Source of the DNA: Scenedesmus sp. ARA3
Taxonomy: Eukaryota; Chlorophyta; Chlorophyceae; Sphaeropleales; Scenedesmaceae
Reading direction: 5' to 3'
NCBI GenBank assembly: GCA_004335835.1
Contig: RWJK01001054.1
Coordinates: 1 to 64,000 of the forward strand
Length of the DNA: 64,000 nucleotides
A program made the position numbers and the translations under genes. The notes beneath the pieces are model-generated. The model worked only from the letters and a program-made list of their open reading frames with translations. It was not told where the DNA came from and searched no databases. Below are positions 35,638 to 48,284 of this stretch, in pieces. The stretch's first letter is position 1; each line of letters begins with the position of its first letter.

Positions 35638-36617
35638 ATCTACTGCTGCTTGATATAAGCCGTGGATCGTTTGTGAATCAAACTATTGTGGCTGAAAGGG
35701 AACGACCGGTCGCTGGGAGACGTGCAAGTGTGTGGTGAGTGGGAAACAAGGTAGCGATATCATGAGCACGTCAACCGACTAAAGAGCCCGTACATTGGCA
35801 GGAAGCTGCTGTCATAACGGCGTTTGCAGAATGTTTGGCTTTGCAGAACATGACAAGTGACAGTACTGCCCATGCAGCACTGCTGCATGCTGAGCATGGT
35901 GACTGTGCACCACCAAATGGCATACCACCTGGCTCTTGAACTGGCGAAATCAGCGCGGTTACACCGTATCGCATATCACAAGTCACTGAGGAGATTACCA
36001 ACCGTCAAGATGCTTGCTGGACCAGCTAGTTGTCTGCCACACCTTGACACCGGCACCGCTGAGTCAGCACAGCACACACACCCTCCAGGTGCCACCACAG
36101 TGTAGGCAAGACCAAAATAATGCGGGACAGCAGAAAAGGCTTAGCAGCCTGCAGATATTCTATATGTTGATGGTGCTCGCAACAGCAGTGCCAGCCCCTG
36201 CAATCATGACAATGTGGAGCTGCAGGCGCAATGTGCACTGCCGGCCATGGCCCGCTTCATTAACAGAAGAGTTGTTAACCGTCTGTTAACAGGACAACAG
36301 GCCGTCGACGACCTCAGACAGAAGCAGCAGTGCAGTGCATGTGCCTGCGGGCGCCCCACATGCCGCATGCAGGCTGCAAAAGAGCGTGCCTGTCTGCCTG
36401 CGTGCCTGCCTGCCTGCCTGCATGCGGCGCAACGCCGCCAAATCAATTGTGTGTACGTACTTTTAAAGGCATGCAGGCAACTCAAGCCAGGCAACCACCC
36501 AGCCCCTGGCCTAACCTAGCACAAGCCACTGACTGGCCAAGACGAGCATCAAGCCAGTACAAAGAAAAAAGGTAAGAGAACAGATCAGCTCCGCACAAGC
36601 GAAGAAGAGTAAAGCCG
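35638..36617. other. Intergenic: MsrB promoter side and purU 3' flank
   Basis: No gene was recognised. It contains a short run of TGCC units at about 36393-36420. Confidence 0.5.
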
Positions 36618-39413
36618 CTAGTCCTGCCAGACCACGGTGCGCCCCGTGGGTGTGACCAGCACGCGGTCGTTCACGTGCCAGCGCACCGCACGCGCCAGCA
36701 CCAGCCGCTCAAGGTCACGCCCCTTGCGCACCATGTCCTGCGGGACAGCAAATCAGCCACAATGTGTCAGTCGAGGGTGTTGATCCGGTGCTCACTACGT
36801 CTGTAAGTCAGTGTATGCTGAGTCACTTTAGGTTGCGACCAACGTGAGGGCCTTGCGCAGCATGTTCTGCAGCCAGCAATCACAACATGTGCGCATAAGA
36901 GTACATATAACTATAAATAAAATGATGCGCACCTGCACCCTGTGTGTGATGCTTGTGTGTCATGCTGTACGACAGTAACCCAGCCGCCCTCTGGCTTCAA
37001 CAAACATTCAAGAGGTGCAATCATCCACATTCGCACCTGCACGCTGTCCCTGTGTGTGATGCGCGTGATGTCCTGCTCTATGATGGGCCCCGCGTCCAGC
37101 TCGCTGGTGGCGTAATGCGCAGTGGCGCCAATGATCTTCACGCCACGCTCGTGCGCCCTGCGAGGATGAATACACACTTCGAATATTTATGTGCGTCGAC
37201 GCATCTGTACCGATGCACTTTGCAGGGCAAGGCCCGTCGCGGGCCTAGTCTGAAGTGTGTGCAGCCGCTGGCAGCTGCTGCTCCTGCTGCTGTCTGCCTT
37301 CCTTGGCACCAATGCAAGCACAGTTGCCGCAACCACCTTGCTGCAGCACCACCCCTGCACGAACACCTGCTGCCGCCGCGGCTGCACCTGCCTTGGCACT
37401 GGCAGCAGCTGCTGCTGTACACATCAAGCAGTGGAATAGCCGGCTGCTGCCCCCCTGGCCGCACCTGTGGTATGGCTTGGCTCCCTCGAATGCTGGCAGG
37501 AAGGAGTGGTGGATGTTGATGGTGCGGCCCCAGTTCTTCTCACAAAACTCCTCACTGAAGATCTGCATGTACCTGCAGCAGCAGCAGCAGCAGCAGCAGC
37601 AGAACGCCAGAGGCAGAAGGAGACGAGGGGTTACTTTGACATACATCAGGCGCAAGCAGATGCAGAACACGCTGCGTGCCGAAGCAGTGCCCTGCTTGCA
37701 GACTGCGGTGCATGCATGACCCATGACGTAACACAGCACGGCCTGCAGCTGCTGCTCAGGCCTCAGCGGCAGCCTCACAACCACCAACAACTGCTGCAGC
37801 TGCTGAGTCTGCGTCTGCGCCTGCTGCCTCTGAGCCTGCTGCTGCTGCTGCTGCTGAGTGTGCATCTGCATCTGCATCTGTGCCGCACCTAGCCAGCACT
37901 ATCAGGTCCACATTCGCCTCCTCAAGCACCTGCAGGCAGCAGCAGCAGCAACAGCAGCGCCTCAGCAGCTGGAACCCAGTGCGGTTGAAAAGTTGCAAGC
38001 AAGCTGTTCCCAGTTGCTACTCATGCTGCTCAAGCTGCGTTTCTGCAACGCCAGTGACGAGCATTCACCCCAAACGCAGCGCATGCGTCAGACCGACTGC
38101 AACCTCTGCAGCCAAGCCCTAGCGCACTGACTCACCCGCTGTATGGCCGCCTCCTGCTGCTGCTTGGCCGCCACCTTATCCACCCAAAAGGCAGCACATG
38201 CATCAATGCAACGGCAGGCACTTCAGTCAAGCTCTTATGTTACATCTCCTCGAGTACTCACCCGCTGTATGGCCGCTTCCTGCTGCTGCTTTGCCGCCAC
38301 CTTATCAATGTCTCGTCTGAACCCCAGGTGCTCAAAGTCCACGCCAAACATGCCCGCCACGTGCCCTAGATCCGAATGATTCGAAATGACGACCGGGATA
38401 TCGCAATGCAGCTCGCCGCTGCGCTGGCGGATGAGCAGGTCAAAGAGGCAGTGGTCCATCTTGGAGACGAGCAGCGCCATGCGCTTGCGCTGCGTGCGGT
38501 ACGAGATCTGCGGGGACAGGCAAGGATGCATATAGATGATTAGGCATACACAGTAAGCGGATTGTAGAACAAAGAGGAGGAAAAGAGTGTTGCATATGTT
38601 GCTTGGTGGTTGCCAGTGAAAGTGAAAGCAGCCTGCGCATTACATGCGCCTGCTGCAGCATGCAGCTGCTATTGCCTTGCCTGTGCACAGCTGGTAGTGC
38701 TGCGCCAGGCTGCTGCAGAGGCTCGAAGCAAAAGTTATTGAATGCACACACACATATCGCTGTTGCACGTGCCACAATGCTGCTGTCAACCAACCCACTT
38801 GTTGCAAGCAGCTGCCAGCACCTTCCAGCCCATCTGCATGCAGGGTGTAATAGCAACTGCTAAACATGCACGGAAGCTCTTACATTCCTCAGCACAAGCC
38901 GCAACGCTGCTGCCTGTTCAAACCTATTCAAAGAACAACTCAAATCCAATGAAATGCAAGTCAACCCACCTTCCAGTCCATCTGGTAGCGCTTGGCCAGG
39001 TCAGCCACGGCAGTCTCCAGCACTGCCAGGTTGCCCGTGCCCACCGAAATATCCTTGAAGTCAAAGTGGATACGCTGGAAGAAGCGGCTCGGCGCAATCG
39101 TCTCATCGCTGAACTGATCGCTCTGCAGGATGTTGCAGTTGAAGCCAAACAGCAGCTGCGCAAGCGCTGCAACTACACCCTTGGCATCAGGGCACTGGAC
39201 CAGCAGCACCCCAGTGGTGCCAGCAGCGCCAACGCCGTCTTCTTCAAGGCTGGAGAGTAGCTGCGGCGCTTGAGGAGCTGCTACTCGCGGCACGGGTGTT
39301 TGGCGCTGCCTGCTGCATGCTGACGCAGCTGCTGCTCTAGGTGCTGCTGCCGGAGTGCGGCTGCTGCTGCTGTTGCAGTGCCGCTGGCACTGCTGGCTGC
39401 GCATGAGCTGCAT
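36618..39413 (-). CDS. purU: Formyltetrahydrofolate deformylase (PurU type), organelle-targeted
   Basis: Six exons are read as 38970-39413, 38262-38507, 37889-37929, 37465-37572, 37037-37157 and 36618-36737, all in phase, giving 359 residues. The first ~60 residues are Ser/Ala/Arg/Gln-rich and look like a mitochondrial or plastid presequence. An ACT-like regulatory domain follows ([20 protein letters not shown]). After it comes the formyltransferase-fold catalytic domain, with [24 protein letters not shown], the motif [10 protein letters not shown] (Asn263, His265) and [15 protein letters not shown] (Asp301), which supply the Asn-His-Asp catalytic set. It ends [17 protein letters not shown]. 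It hydrolyses 10-formyl-THF to formate and THF. In plants the organellar enzyme keeps the folate pool balanced during photorespiration. Start choice: two in-frame Met codons at 39413 and 39404, of which the first is taken. Confidence 0.92.
36841..36866 (-). repeat. Acceptor-side partial copy of purU exon 6
   Basis: CTGCAG followed by AACATGCTGCGCAAGG resembles the real exon start GACATGGTGCGCAAGG (acceptor at 36737|36738), about 129 bp further upstream in the transcript. It is more diverged than most copies. Confidence 0.6.
36933..36952 (-). repeat. Donor-side partial copy of purU exon 5
   Basis: GCATCACACACAGGGTGCAG followed by GTGCGC repeats the end of exon 5 and its donor, with a small internal deletion. 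Confidence 0.65.
38134..38185 (-). repeat. Donor-side copy of purU exon 2, in intron 2
   Basis: About 50 bp repeat the end of exon 2 ([15 protein letters not shown]) and its donor GTGAGT, about 127 bp along the transcript. The frame is intact. Confidence 0.88.
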
Positions 39414-40754
39414 GACGCTCTTGAAGGCTAAAGAAGCTATTAAAGAACTATAAACAGCTGTCGAAGGGGGTTCACAGGACTCCTCGCAAGGAAGACGTGA
39501 CCGATGCCAGCAACCAACTCGACACAGCCAGTACCAACACGGGCCAGACAGTAAAATGTTATCAAGACAGCCAAAGGTAACAAGCATGCCCTCTGATCGG
39601 ATCCCAAGGACATCTACACGGAACATGTCGGAACAATGACAAACGTTACAGTTTCACAGAGTTGCAGGAGCGTTGATTGCTTGTATCAGTCTTAAGACAG
39701 TGCATTTCTTACGTATTGGAGGCCAGCGTGACATGAGCGGCAGCACGACTAGTAGGAACAGTCGTGCACGTGGCAGCCCTTAGTGCTGTAGTTTGCCAAA
39801 CATCGATCCTGGCTCTAAGAGTACTTAAAATACTTTACCTTGTAATTTGCATTGAAGCCATACTGCGTTGCAGGCGCGCAGCACGTAAGGGTTCAACCTG
39901 TTTCCAACGTATGATACCACCAAGTCATGGCATGTTCCATGCCTAGTTGACGCCGATCGCACGATCGACCTAGTGCTTATTTCAAGTTCCGACGCGTTTG
40001 AAAGACCATCCTTGTGACAGGCACACGGCTACCCTGCAATTTGTGCAAACAGCTGATAGACAGAGCAACAGGCAAGTCGCCACTGTGATGAATTCAGGAA
40101 CTGTGCAGGCGCTTGTGCAAGCAAAATAGCAGTAAATGTGTATGATCTCATTGTCTGCTGCGGCTGCTGTCACTCAATACAGTTTGTGCTGCTGCTGAGC
40201 TAGCATGCACGCCCAGCACATGCGAGTCTGAACTGCTGCCTGCACCTGTGGCATGTCCATAAAATCCAGCCTGATCAGTAGCTTGGCACATAATATCAGC
40301 AGCTACACACAGAATCTTGCTCAAGCCAAGAGCGCAGCTTGGCAGCTGCTGCTTGACTGTTGTTTGCTGCGCCTACTCAGCAGGCAACTGACGCTGCATG
40401 CATTGCATGTGCCTGCACTGCTCTGCCAACCGTTACCGCCTTGGCTTGCAGGACAGCGTACTTGCAGTACTTCATCATCCTCTGCGTCAGAGAAGTACGC
40501 CAGTAGCACGCCAAACAGGAAGAGCGGCACGGCAGCACTGCCGCTGCCCCCTGCGCGGCTGTCAGCGCAGCAGCACTGCTTGAAAGCAGTACCTCAGCAC
40601 TTGGCAGGTGTTGCAGTCCCAGAGCAGCCGGGTTTCCCTTTGAGCACATTTAGGCAAGGGCTTGCCCTTGTATGGGGTATCGGTGCAATTGCTTGCAGAA
40701 AACAAGTAGCAGCCCGGGCCGTTTCACAACAGCAGCGGCGCTAGCAGCAGCAGT
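39414..40754. promoter_or_regulatory. Divergent intergenic region between purU and the Ala-rich gene
   Basis: About 1.3 kb separate two genes that point away from each other, so both promoters are expected here. The stretch 39600-40150 is clearly more AT-rich than the flanking genes. No individual element can be named. An upstream exon of the plus-strand gene cannot be excluded in 40250-40750. Confidence 0.45.
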
Positions 40755-40957
40755 ATGATGCGCTCTCCTGCAGCAACAGCAGCCAGTGGCAGTGATCCCA
40801 ACAGCAGCAGGCACACCAAGCAATCTCAACTTGCACCCAGCAGCAGTGCCGACGATGTTGCTGTAACCGCTGATCAAGGGTCAGCTGAGGCAGGCAGCGC
40901 ACACCAGCTAGCACCTGAAGGCAGCAGCGCAACTGCTGCTGCTGCCGCCAAAGGCAG

Positions 40958-40991
<34 letters not shown>

Positions 40992-43900
40992 TCAGCAGCA
41001 GCCCTGCTGCCCTCAGCCAGTGAGCTGCAGCAGGTCATCGACAGCGCCGCACCAGCACCAGCAGCAGACGCTGCCCTCACGCCCGCTGCTGCTGCAGCTG
41101 CTGCCGGCCCACCCCCAGAGGCTGCTGCTGCTGCTGCTGCACCCCAGGACTATGAGCTCCTCTCAACAGCCACTGTTAGCACCCCCAACGCAGCAGACCA
41201 CAGCAGCAGCAGCAACAGCAGCAGCAGTAGCAGGCAGCAAAAGCACCTGGTCACTGGCTACAAGAGTCCCCCTGAGCTGACGTCCGCACCCTCAAAGGGC
41301 AAGGTGACCATTGCGGGGCGGCGGCTGGCCACTGGGGAGCTGGTCGGGGACGACGTCATCACGCTGGCGGATTACTCCGCGGCTGGCGAGGGCGCTGGCG
41401 ATACTGGTGACGCTGGTGATGCTGCTGGCATGCTGGGTGGCCCTTCTACAAGGATTGCTGGTGAGTTGTTTTTTATTCGATAACAGTAGGTGCAGCGCAG
41501 GCCCTGCTGCACTTTGTGGTGATCAAACGTACTGCGGTAGTCATGGTGTGTATGGCCGTTTGCCTTTATAGCTCAAGCGGCACCATTGCGGGGCGGCGGC
41601 TGGCCATTGGGGAGCTGGTGGGGGATGACGTCATCACGCTGGCGGATTACTCCGCGGCTGGCGAGGGCGCTGCTGCTGGTGACGCTGGTGACAGTGGTGC
41701 CGCCATGCTGGGCGGCTCCTCTGCACTGCATTCAGGTGAGCTGGTCGGGGATGACGTTATCACGCTGGCGGATTACTCCGCGGCTGGCGAGGGCGCTGCT
41801 GCTGGTGACGCTGGTGACAGTGGTGCCGCCATGCTGGGCGGCTCCTCTGCACTGCATTCAGGTGAGCTGGTCGGGGATGACGTTATCACGCTGGCGGATT
41901 ACTCCGCGGCTGGCGAGGCCTTTACTGGTGGTGGTCTTAATAGTGGTGGTGGTGGTGGTGGGATGCTGGGCGGCGCCTCCACAATGTATTCAGGTGAGTG
42001 AGTGAGCCGCAGTAGGTGCAACTGCACCTGATGGGGAGGATTAGTTTTCATATGGTGCACTGCGGCACACTTTGCACACCAACACCAGGCCCAGGCGGCA
42101 GCGCCCATGGCACAGCATGGATGGCGCACGGATGCCTGTTGACACGGTGCTGTTTGGTTGTTGCGTGCCTGGTTTTTGGGCAGCCTTGCAGCCTTGTTTT
42201 GTCTGCTCCTGTGCAGAGGCGGCCCTGCTGGATGAGGCAGAGCGTCTGCAGGCGCACCATCCTCTCCAGCAGGGCCGCCTCTGAATGGGTGCGTTGCTTG
42301 TTACTACACTTTTAGAACTCTTTTCAAACACTGTGGAGAATAATCATGATGAAGCGCAGCATAATCTCTAGCAGCGCCTCCTCAGAATGGGTGCATGGCT
42401 GTTTTGGCCTGTTTTCAAATGCCGCGGGAATTTCAGCAGGTTGGCAATCTGTTAGCCTTCTCCCGGAGTGTTGCATGACTATTGAGGGGGAGAGGCAGCC
42501 TCATAACTGTGCCGGTTCAGAGGCGGCCCTGCTGAAAAAGAAGCCGCGGCTTCAAACGCGGCCTCGGCTTCAGCGGCGTCTCCTCTGAAGGGGTGCATTG
42601 CCCCAGGGGTGCATTGTTTCAACATATTGCTTCAGGCAGGTTGTCACAAGTTGTCAATAAAATCAACACAGCGAGTCTGTCTACCAGCTTGGCAAGCTGC
42701 TAGCCTTTGATATTACAAGGTCTGTTGTGTTGCTGCAAGCCTGTTTGTTGGCAGTTGTCCTGGCGTCCTGCCTGGTCACATTGTGTCCTCTTTAGAGGCG
42801 GCCCTGCTTTCGATGGATGGATGTGCCTGACACGCACAGCATCTGCGTCAGCAGCGCCATCTCTGAAGCAGTGCATAGCTGTTGGCCTGTCTTCACACAA
42901 AGCAGGATGTGCTATCATCTTATAAGCTACATGCCTACCACATCGGTGGCTAGTAATTAATCGTACTGTGTTTTGCTTAGAGGCGGTCCTGCTAAATGTG
43001 AAGCTGTACGCGGCAAAACACGTGCTGTGCACAGCCCACATTCAGTAGCTTCGTCTTTGAAGGGGTGCATTGCTGTCGACCTGTCTGCACGAGCAGCAGG
43101 TTTTGTTATGAGTTGTGTGGTGGATTACTCCGCGGCTGTAGGGCGCTGGTTTTGATACCGGTGATGGTGGTGTTGGTGGTTGGGGTGCTGGGCGGCTTCT
43201 TCGGTGGGGTGGCCCTGCTGGTTGATGCTGGCGCGTCTTTATGCGCACCATCATCTCCAGCAGCGCCTCCTCTGAATGGCTGCAGTGCTGCTTTTGGCCT
43301 GTTTTCAAATGCGGCGGGCGTGCTACCAAGTTGGCAAGCTGCTGGCGTTGTACAGCGGTGTCTACTGCGGTGCATGACTGTTGTGGTGCACAGGCAGCCC
43401 TGCTGGAGTTGAAGTTGTGCCCTCATGAAGCTGTGTTCATGCGGTGCACTGCCACACACATGTTGCACAGGAAGATGGGTCCCTGGCTGCAACTCTGACA
43501 CATGCTGGATGCGTGTTTAGACAGTGTGGTGTTGTTATTGCTTGCCTGTTTTTGGGCAGCCTTGCTGCCCTCATTATGATGCCCGTTCAAAGGCAGCCCT
43601 GCTGATGGTGGTGGGGCGCCATCAAGCGCAGCATCAACTTCAGCAGCGCCTTCTTTGAATGATTGCACTGCTTTTGGCATGCAGATTTACTGCACCCAAT
43701 GTACTTAGGCAGCATTTGACTTCATGTTGTTTACTGCGGCACACATTGCACTGGATCTCCGAGCCCCGGCGGCAATGCCCATTGCACACGGATGTGTGTT
43801 GGCACAACGCTGCTGTGTTGTTGCGTGCCTGTTATTCAGACAGCCTTGCTGCCTTGATTGCTGTTCCCGTGCAGGGTTGGCCCTGCTGGGTCTTGATGGC

Positions 43901-45889
43901 GTGTGTCTAAGCGCACCATCATCTCCAGCAGCGCCTCCTCCGAATGGCTGCATTGCTTGTCGTCACTTCTGGAACGCTTTTGAGACACTTTTGGAACATC
44001 ATCATGCTGGCTCGCCTCATCGTCTTCAGCAGTGTCTCCTCTGAATGGCTTTGTTGTTTGATATCACACTGCTGAAACTCTTTTGGAACACTTTTGGAAC
44101 ATCATCACGATGAAGTGCAGCATCATCTCCAGCAGCGCCTCCTCTGAACGGGTGCAGTGCTGTTGAGGCTTGTCTTTGAATTCGGCGGGAATTGCTACCA
44201 GATTGGGAAACTGCTAGCCTTCTACTGCGGTGTTGCACGACCATTGCGGTGCAGAGGCAGGCCTGCTGATGATGAAGTTTGCTTCATGGGTTGTCTTCAT
44301 GAGGTGCACTGCCACACACGTTGCACATGCACATGTTTTTTCCGGCTGTGAGGCAGGCACATGCTGGATGCGTGTTTAGGCGGTGTTGTTTTGTTATTGC
44401 TTGCCTGGTTTTGGGCAGCCTTGCTGCCGTCATTTGCACGCCCCTTCAGAGGCGGCCCTGCTGAAGGTGAAGTTGTAACACGAAGTGCAGCATCATCTCC
44501 AGCAGCGCCTCCCCTACATGGACGCATTGCTGTTCTGGTCTGTCTTTAAGTGCGGCGGGAATTGCTACCAGATTGGCAAACTGCTAGCCTCTACAGCGGT
44601 GTCGCCTGACTATTGCAGTGCAGAGGCAGCCCTGCTGGAGATGAAGTTGTGTTTCCTAAAATTGTCTTCATGTGGTACACTGCCACATACGTTGCACAGG
44701 AAGATGGTTTCCTGGCTGCAACTCTGGCACATGCTGCACGTGTGTCTAGAGAGTGATGTGGTGTCATTGCTTACCTGTTTGGGGGGGCAGCCTTGCTGCC
44801 CTCGTTAGTTTGTCTGTTCAGAGGCGGCCCTGCTGATGATGATGAGGCGCCGTCAAGCGCAGCATCAACGTCGGCAGCGCCTTCGCTGAATGCGTGCATT
44901 GCTGTTGGCATGCGGCCAAACGCAGCGAGTTTTTCTGACAGCTTGGCGCGCTGCTAGCTTACAACAGCGGCGTTGCAGCCGCTAACGCGGGCCATGGGAT
45001 CACACGAAGAAGAAGCATTGCACGCTGCTGCTGCTGCTGCTGCTGCTGCTGCCCCTCGACTTCTTGCTTTGCTTGTCATGTGCTTCATCCCCCACACACA
45101 CACCGGCACAAGCTCAAGCAGCAGGCATGTGGGGACGAACGAGACAGCAGCAGCAGCCTGCCTCTCCACCACAATTATTGCAACCATGCCTGCTGAACAT
45201 CCACCGCAGCAATGTGATGTGCAGCTGCTGTAGCCCTTTCATGTTCACGCCAGCAGCACCTTGCTTATTGTGTGTATGCCTTCTCGCAAATTTGATGTCG
45301 TCTGCAGGAGGCCCTGCCCGTGCCCAGGTACCCCTGGCCCTGGCACCTCTCCTCTACAACCCCCACAACCTTCAACTTCAACATTCACTGCAGGGCTGTG
45401 CTGTGCAGCGGAATTTAGCCATGTCCTGTTAACACCAGCAGTAACCTCGCACTGATGTGTGCTTGTTGGTTGTTCATGCTACATGCAGGAGTGACCGCCC
45501 GTGCCCAGGCACCCCTGGCTGTATCAACTGTCGAGACAGCAGCAGCACACCTCGCCACCACCATCCAAGAGACCACCAAGACAGCAGACCAGGTCTACAC
45601 CACCCACGCGGCAGCAGCAACAGCAGCAGCGGCAGCAGCAGCACTGCACGGCACGCGCGGCCTGGGTGTCCGCACTGCTGCTAATGTAGCAGAGGCAGCT
45701 GTTGACCCTGCTGCTGTTGTTGACTTTGACTCTAGCTGCTTGAACGTGCCTGCCAGCAGCACGCAGCAGCAGCTGCAGCAGCTGGCAAATCCTGCTGCTG
45801 CTGATGCCAGCAGCAGCAGCAGTGCCACAGGCGGTTTTGCAGCAGTAGCATCTGGCTGCTGCGGACATGTGGCTAGCTTGGAGCCGTTG

Positions 45890-45920
<31 letters not shown>

Positions 45921-46092
45921 CAGCAGGTGATGACATCAGCGCCCCGCCAGGTCATGTGCTGCAGGAAGACAAGCAGCAGATTGCAGAGATACTTGAGCGG
46001 CTGCGCTCAGCAGGGCAGCTGGCAGGACCTGAAGGCGCAACAACTGCACCGGAAGCCGCACCTGCAGCAGCAGCAGCAGCGGATGAATCGGC

Positions 46093-46125
<33 letters not shown>

Positions 46126-48244
46126 GGATGGTAGCAGTGTAGGGGGCACAGGTTTAGTGCCAGCACCAGAGATAGTGTCGGCATGCGACCAGGGTTCAGC
46201 ATCAGGCTTTGCTACAGTGGCGACTGGCCCAGGACGCACCAGCAGCAGCACTGCATCAGACACTGCTGCTGCTGCTGGTACTGCTACAGCAGCAGCAGCA
46301 GCAGGTGATGGTGGTGGTGATGGGGTTGTGGTGGCGCTGGCTGCACACGATGCTGCTGCACGTGCAGCAGCAGTAGCAGGGGCGCTGGTGCACCTGGGCC
46401 GGGGTGTGGCTGCTGCTGCTGACTTGGCTGACGTGGCTACAGACCCTGGCGTTGCACTGGATGCTGCTGCTGCTGCACGTCAGCAGCAGCAGCAGCAGCA
46501 GCATGAGGTGCATGGTGCTGCTTCCTACCTGAGGGACAGCACAGCAAGCTCTGAAGCAGAACAGGAGCCGGCAGCAACAGCAGCAGCAGCAGGGTCGGGC
46601 ACATCTAACACTGCAAGCACGCCAGCAGCAGCAGCAGCAGACACATCCGGCAAGGCAGGTGTTGCTGCACTCGCTGACCCATTTGCCGCAGCAACAGCAG
46701 CAGGTGCAGCAGCAGGCACTGAGCCAGTGCCTGGCCAGCTGGAGCCTGCCTGGGGGCAGCTGGTTGACGTGGCACCTGCTGCTGCTGCTGCTGCTGCTGC
46801 TGCACCTGAAAGCACCAGAAGCAGCAGTAGTGCGGGTAGCAGCATGGCCAGTCCAGGCAGGCCTGGTAGCAGCACATCAGGTGCTGCTGCTGCTGCTGTT
46901 GCTGCTGGCATTGAGGATCCGACAGATGAGCAGATCGCAGCAGCAGCGAAACTGGCAGCAGCAGTGGCAGCAGCAGGTGAAAAGCTGCGCAAGGAGGGCT
47001 CAGGGGCAGCAGCAGCAGCAGCGGCATCACCATCAGCAGCAAGGGGTGAAGTTTTAGGTAGCCCCAAGGGTGTTGCTGCTGCTATGCGGCTGGCAGCTTT
47101 TGAGCCTGCTTGGATGTCAATGGTTGATGTGGGCCCCGCTACTGCACCATCACCCAGCAGCAGCACAGCAGCTGATGCGAGTGCACCACAAGCCGCAGTA
47201 GCAGACCCAGCAGCAGCAGCAGAGGCCGGGGTACCAGGTACTTCAGCAGCAGCAGATCCAACAGGCCGCCCAGGCAGTGCAGCAGCAGGCACAGGGCTGA
47301 CAGGAATGGCTGCTGCTGCTGAGCTGGCAGCAGTGGAGCCTGTCTGGATGTCACTGGTGGATGTGGGCCCCTCTACTGCATCCACAGCAGCAGATGGTAG
47401 CGCAGCAAGTGCTGCTGCTACTGTCCCTCAAGAGGCCCTAGCAGCAGCAGCAGCAGCAGCAGGGTTTGTGGACCCTGGCAGCAGCAGCAGCAGCAGGGCT
47501 GCTGCTGCTGCTGGCAATGCAGACGGTATCACTGATGCTAGTCCCCCTCCTAGTAGAGAGCTGGCAGCAGCTCTTGTTGCTGCTACTGTTGCTAGTGAGG
47601 AGAGAAGGTTCAGGAGGCTACCCACCCCTCCAGCCACCCCACCCCCTGCAGGAGAGGGCAGCAGCAGCAGCAGCGCGGCGAGTGATGCACAGGGGGGCGG
47701 CAGCAGCGGCTTTGTGAGTGACGTCAGCAGCAACGGCAGCAGCAACAGTGTGGATGAGTTTGTGGACCCTGCTCTGCCAGAGACTGCTGCCGCTGATGAT
47801 GATGATGATGGTGCTGATAGTCAGCCTGCAGCTGCTGCCCAGACAACAGCAGCAGCAGCAGCAGCAGCAGGATCAGGTGGGTTGGGGTCGGGTGCCCCAC
47901 CTACTGCTGCTGCCACTAGGGCCATCTTTGACTTGGTGCATCAGGCAGTGCAGCAGCAGCAGCAGCAGCAGGTGTCTGGCCAGGCAGGCGAGCTGCGCAC
48001 TTCTGTGTTTGGAAGCCTGCAGGAAGCAGACTTGTTGTCAGCGGGTGACTTTGTAGGAGAGCCAGCAGCAGCAACAGCGGCAGCAGCGCCAGCGCCTGCA
48101 TCGGCACCTTCTCCTGCACCTGCTTCATCCAGTGAGGCAGCAGCAGCAGCAGCAGCAGCAGCAGTGGATGCAGGGCCTGAAGTGCTGCCAGCACTGACGC
48201 CGGCAGGCAGTGAGGCGATGGTGACGCCACCTGTAACAGCAGCA

Positions 48245-48284
<40 letters not shown>

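Noticed and set aside
42214..44900. CRISPR-like array
   Set aside because: Spacing is irregular (175-375 bp), the units are diverged and the setting is a eukaryotic intron.
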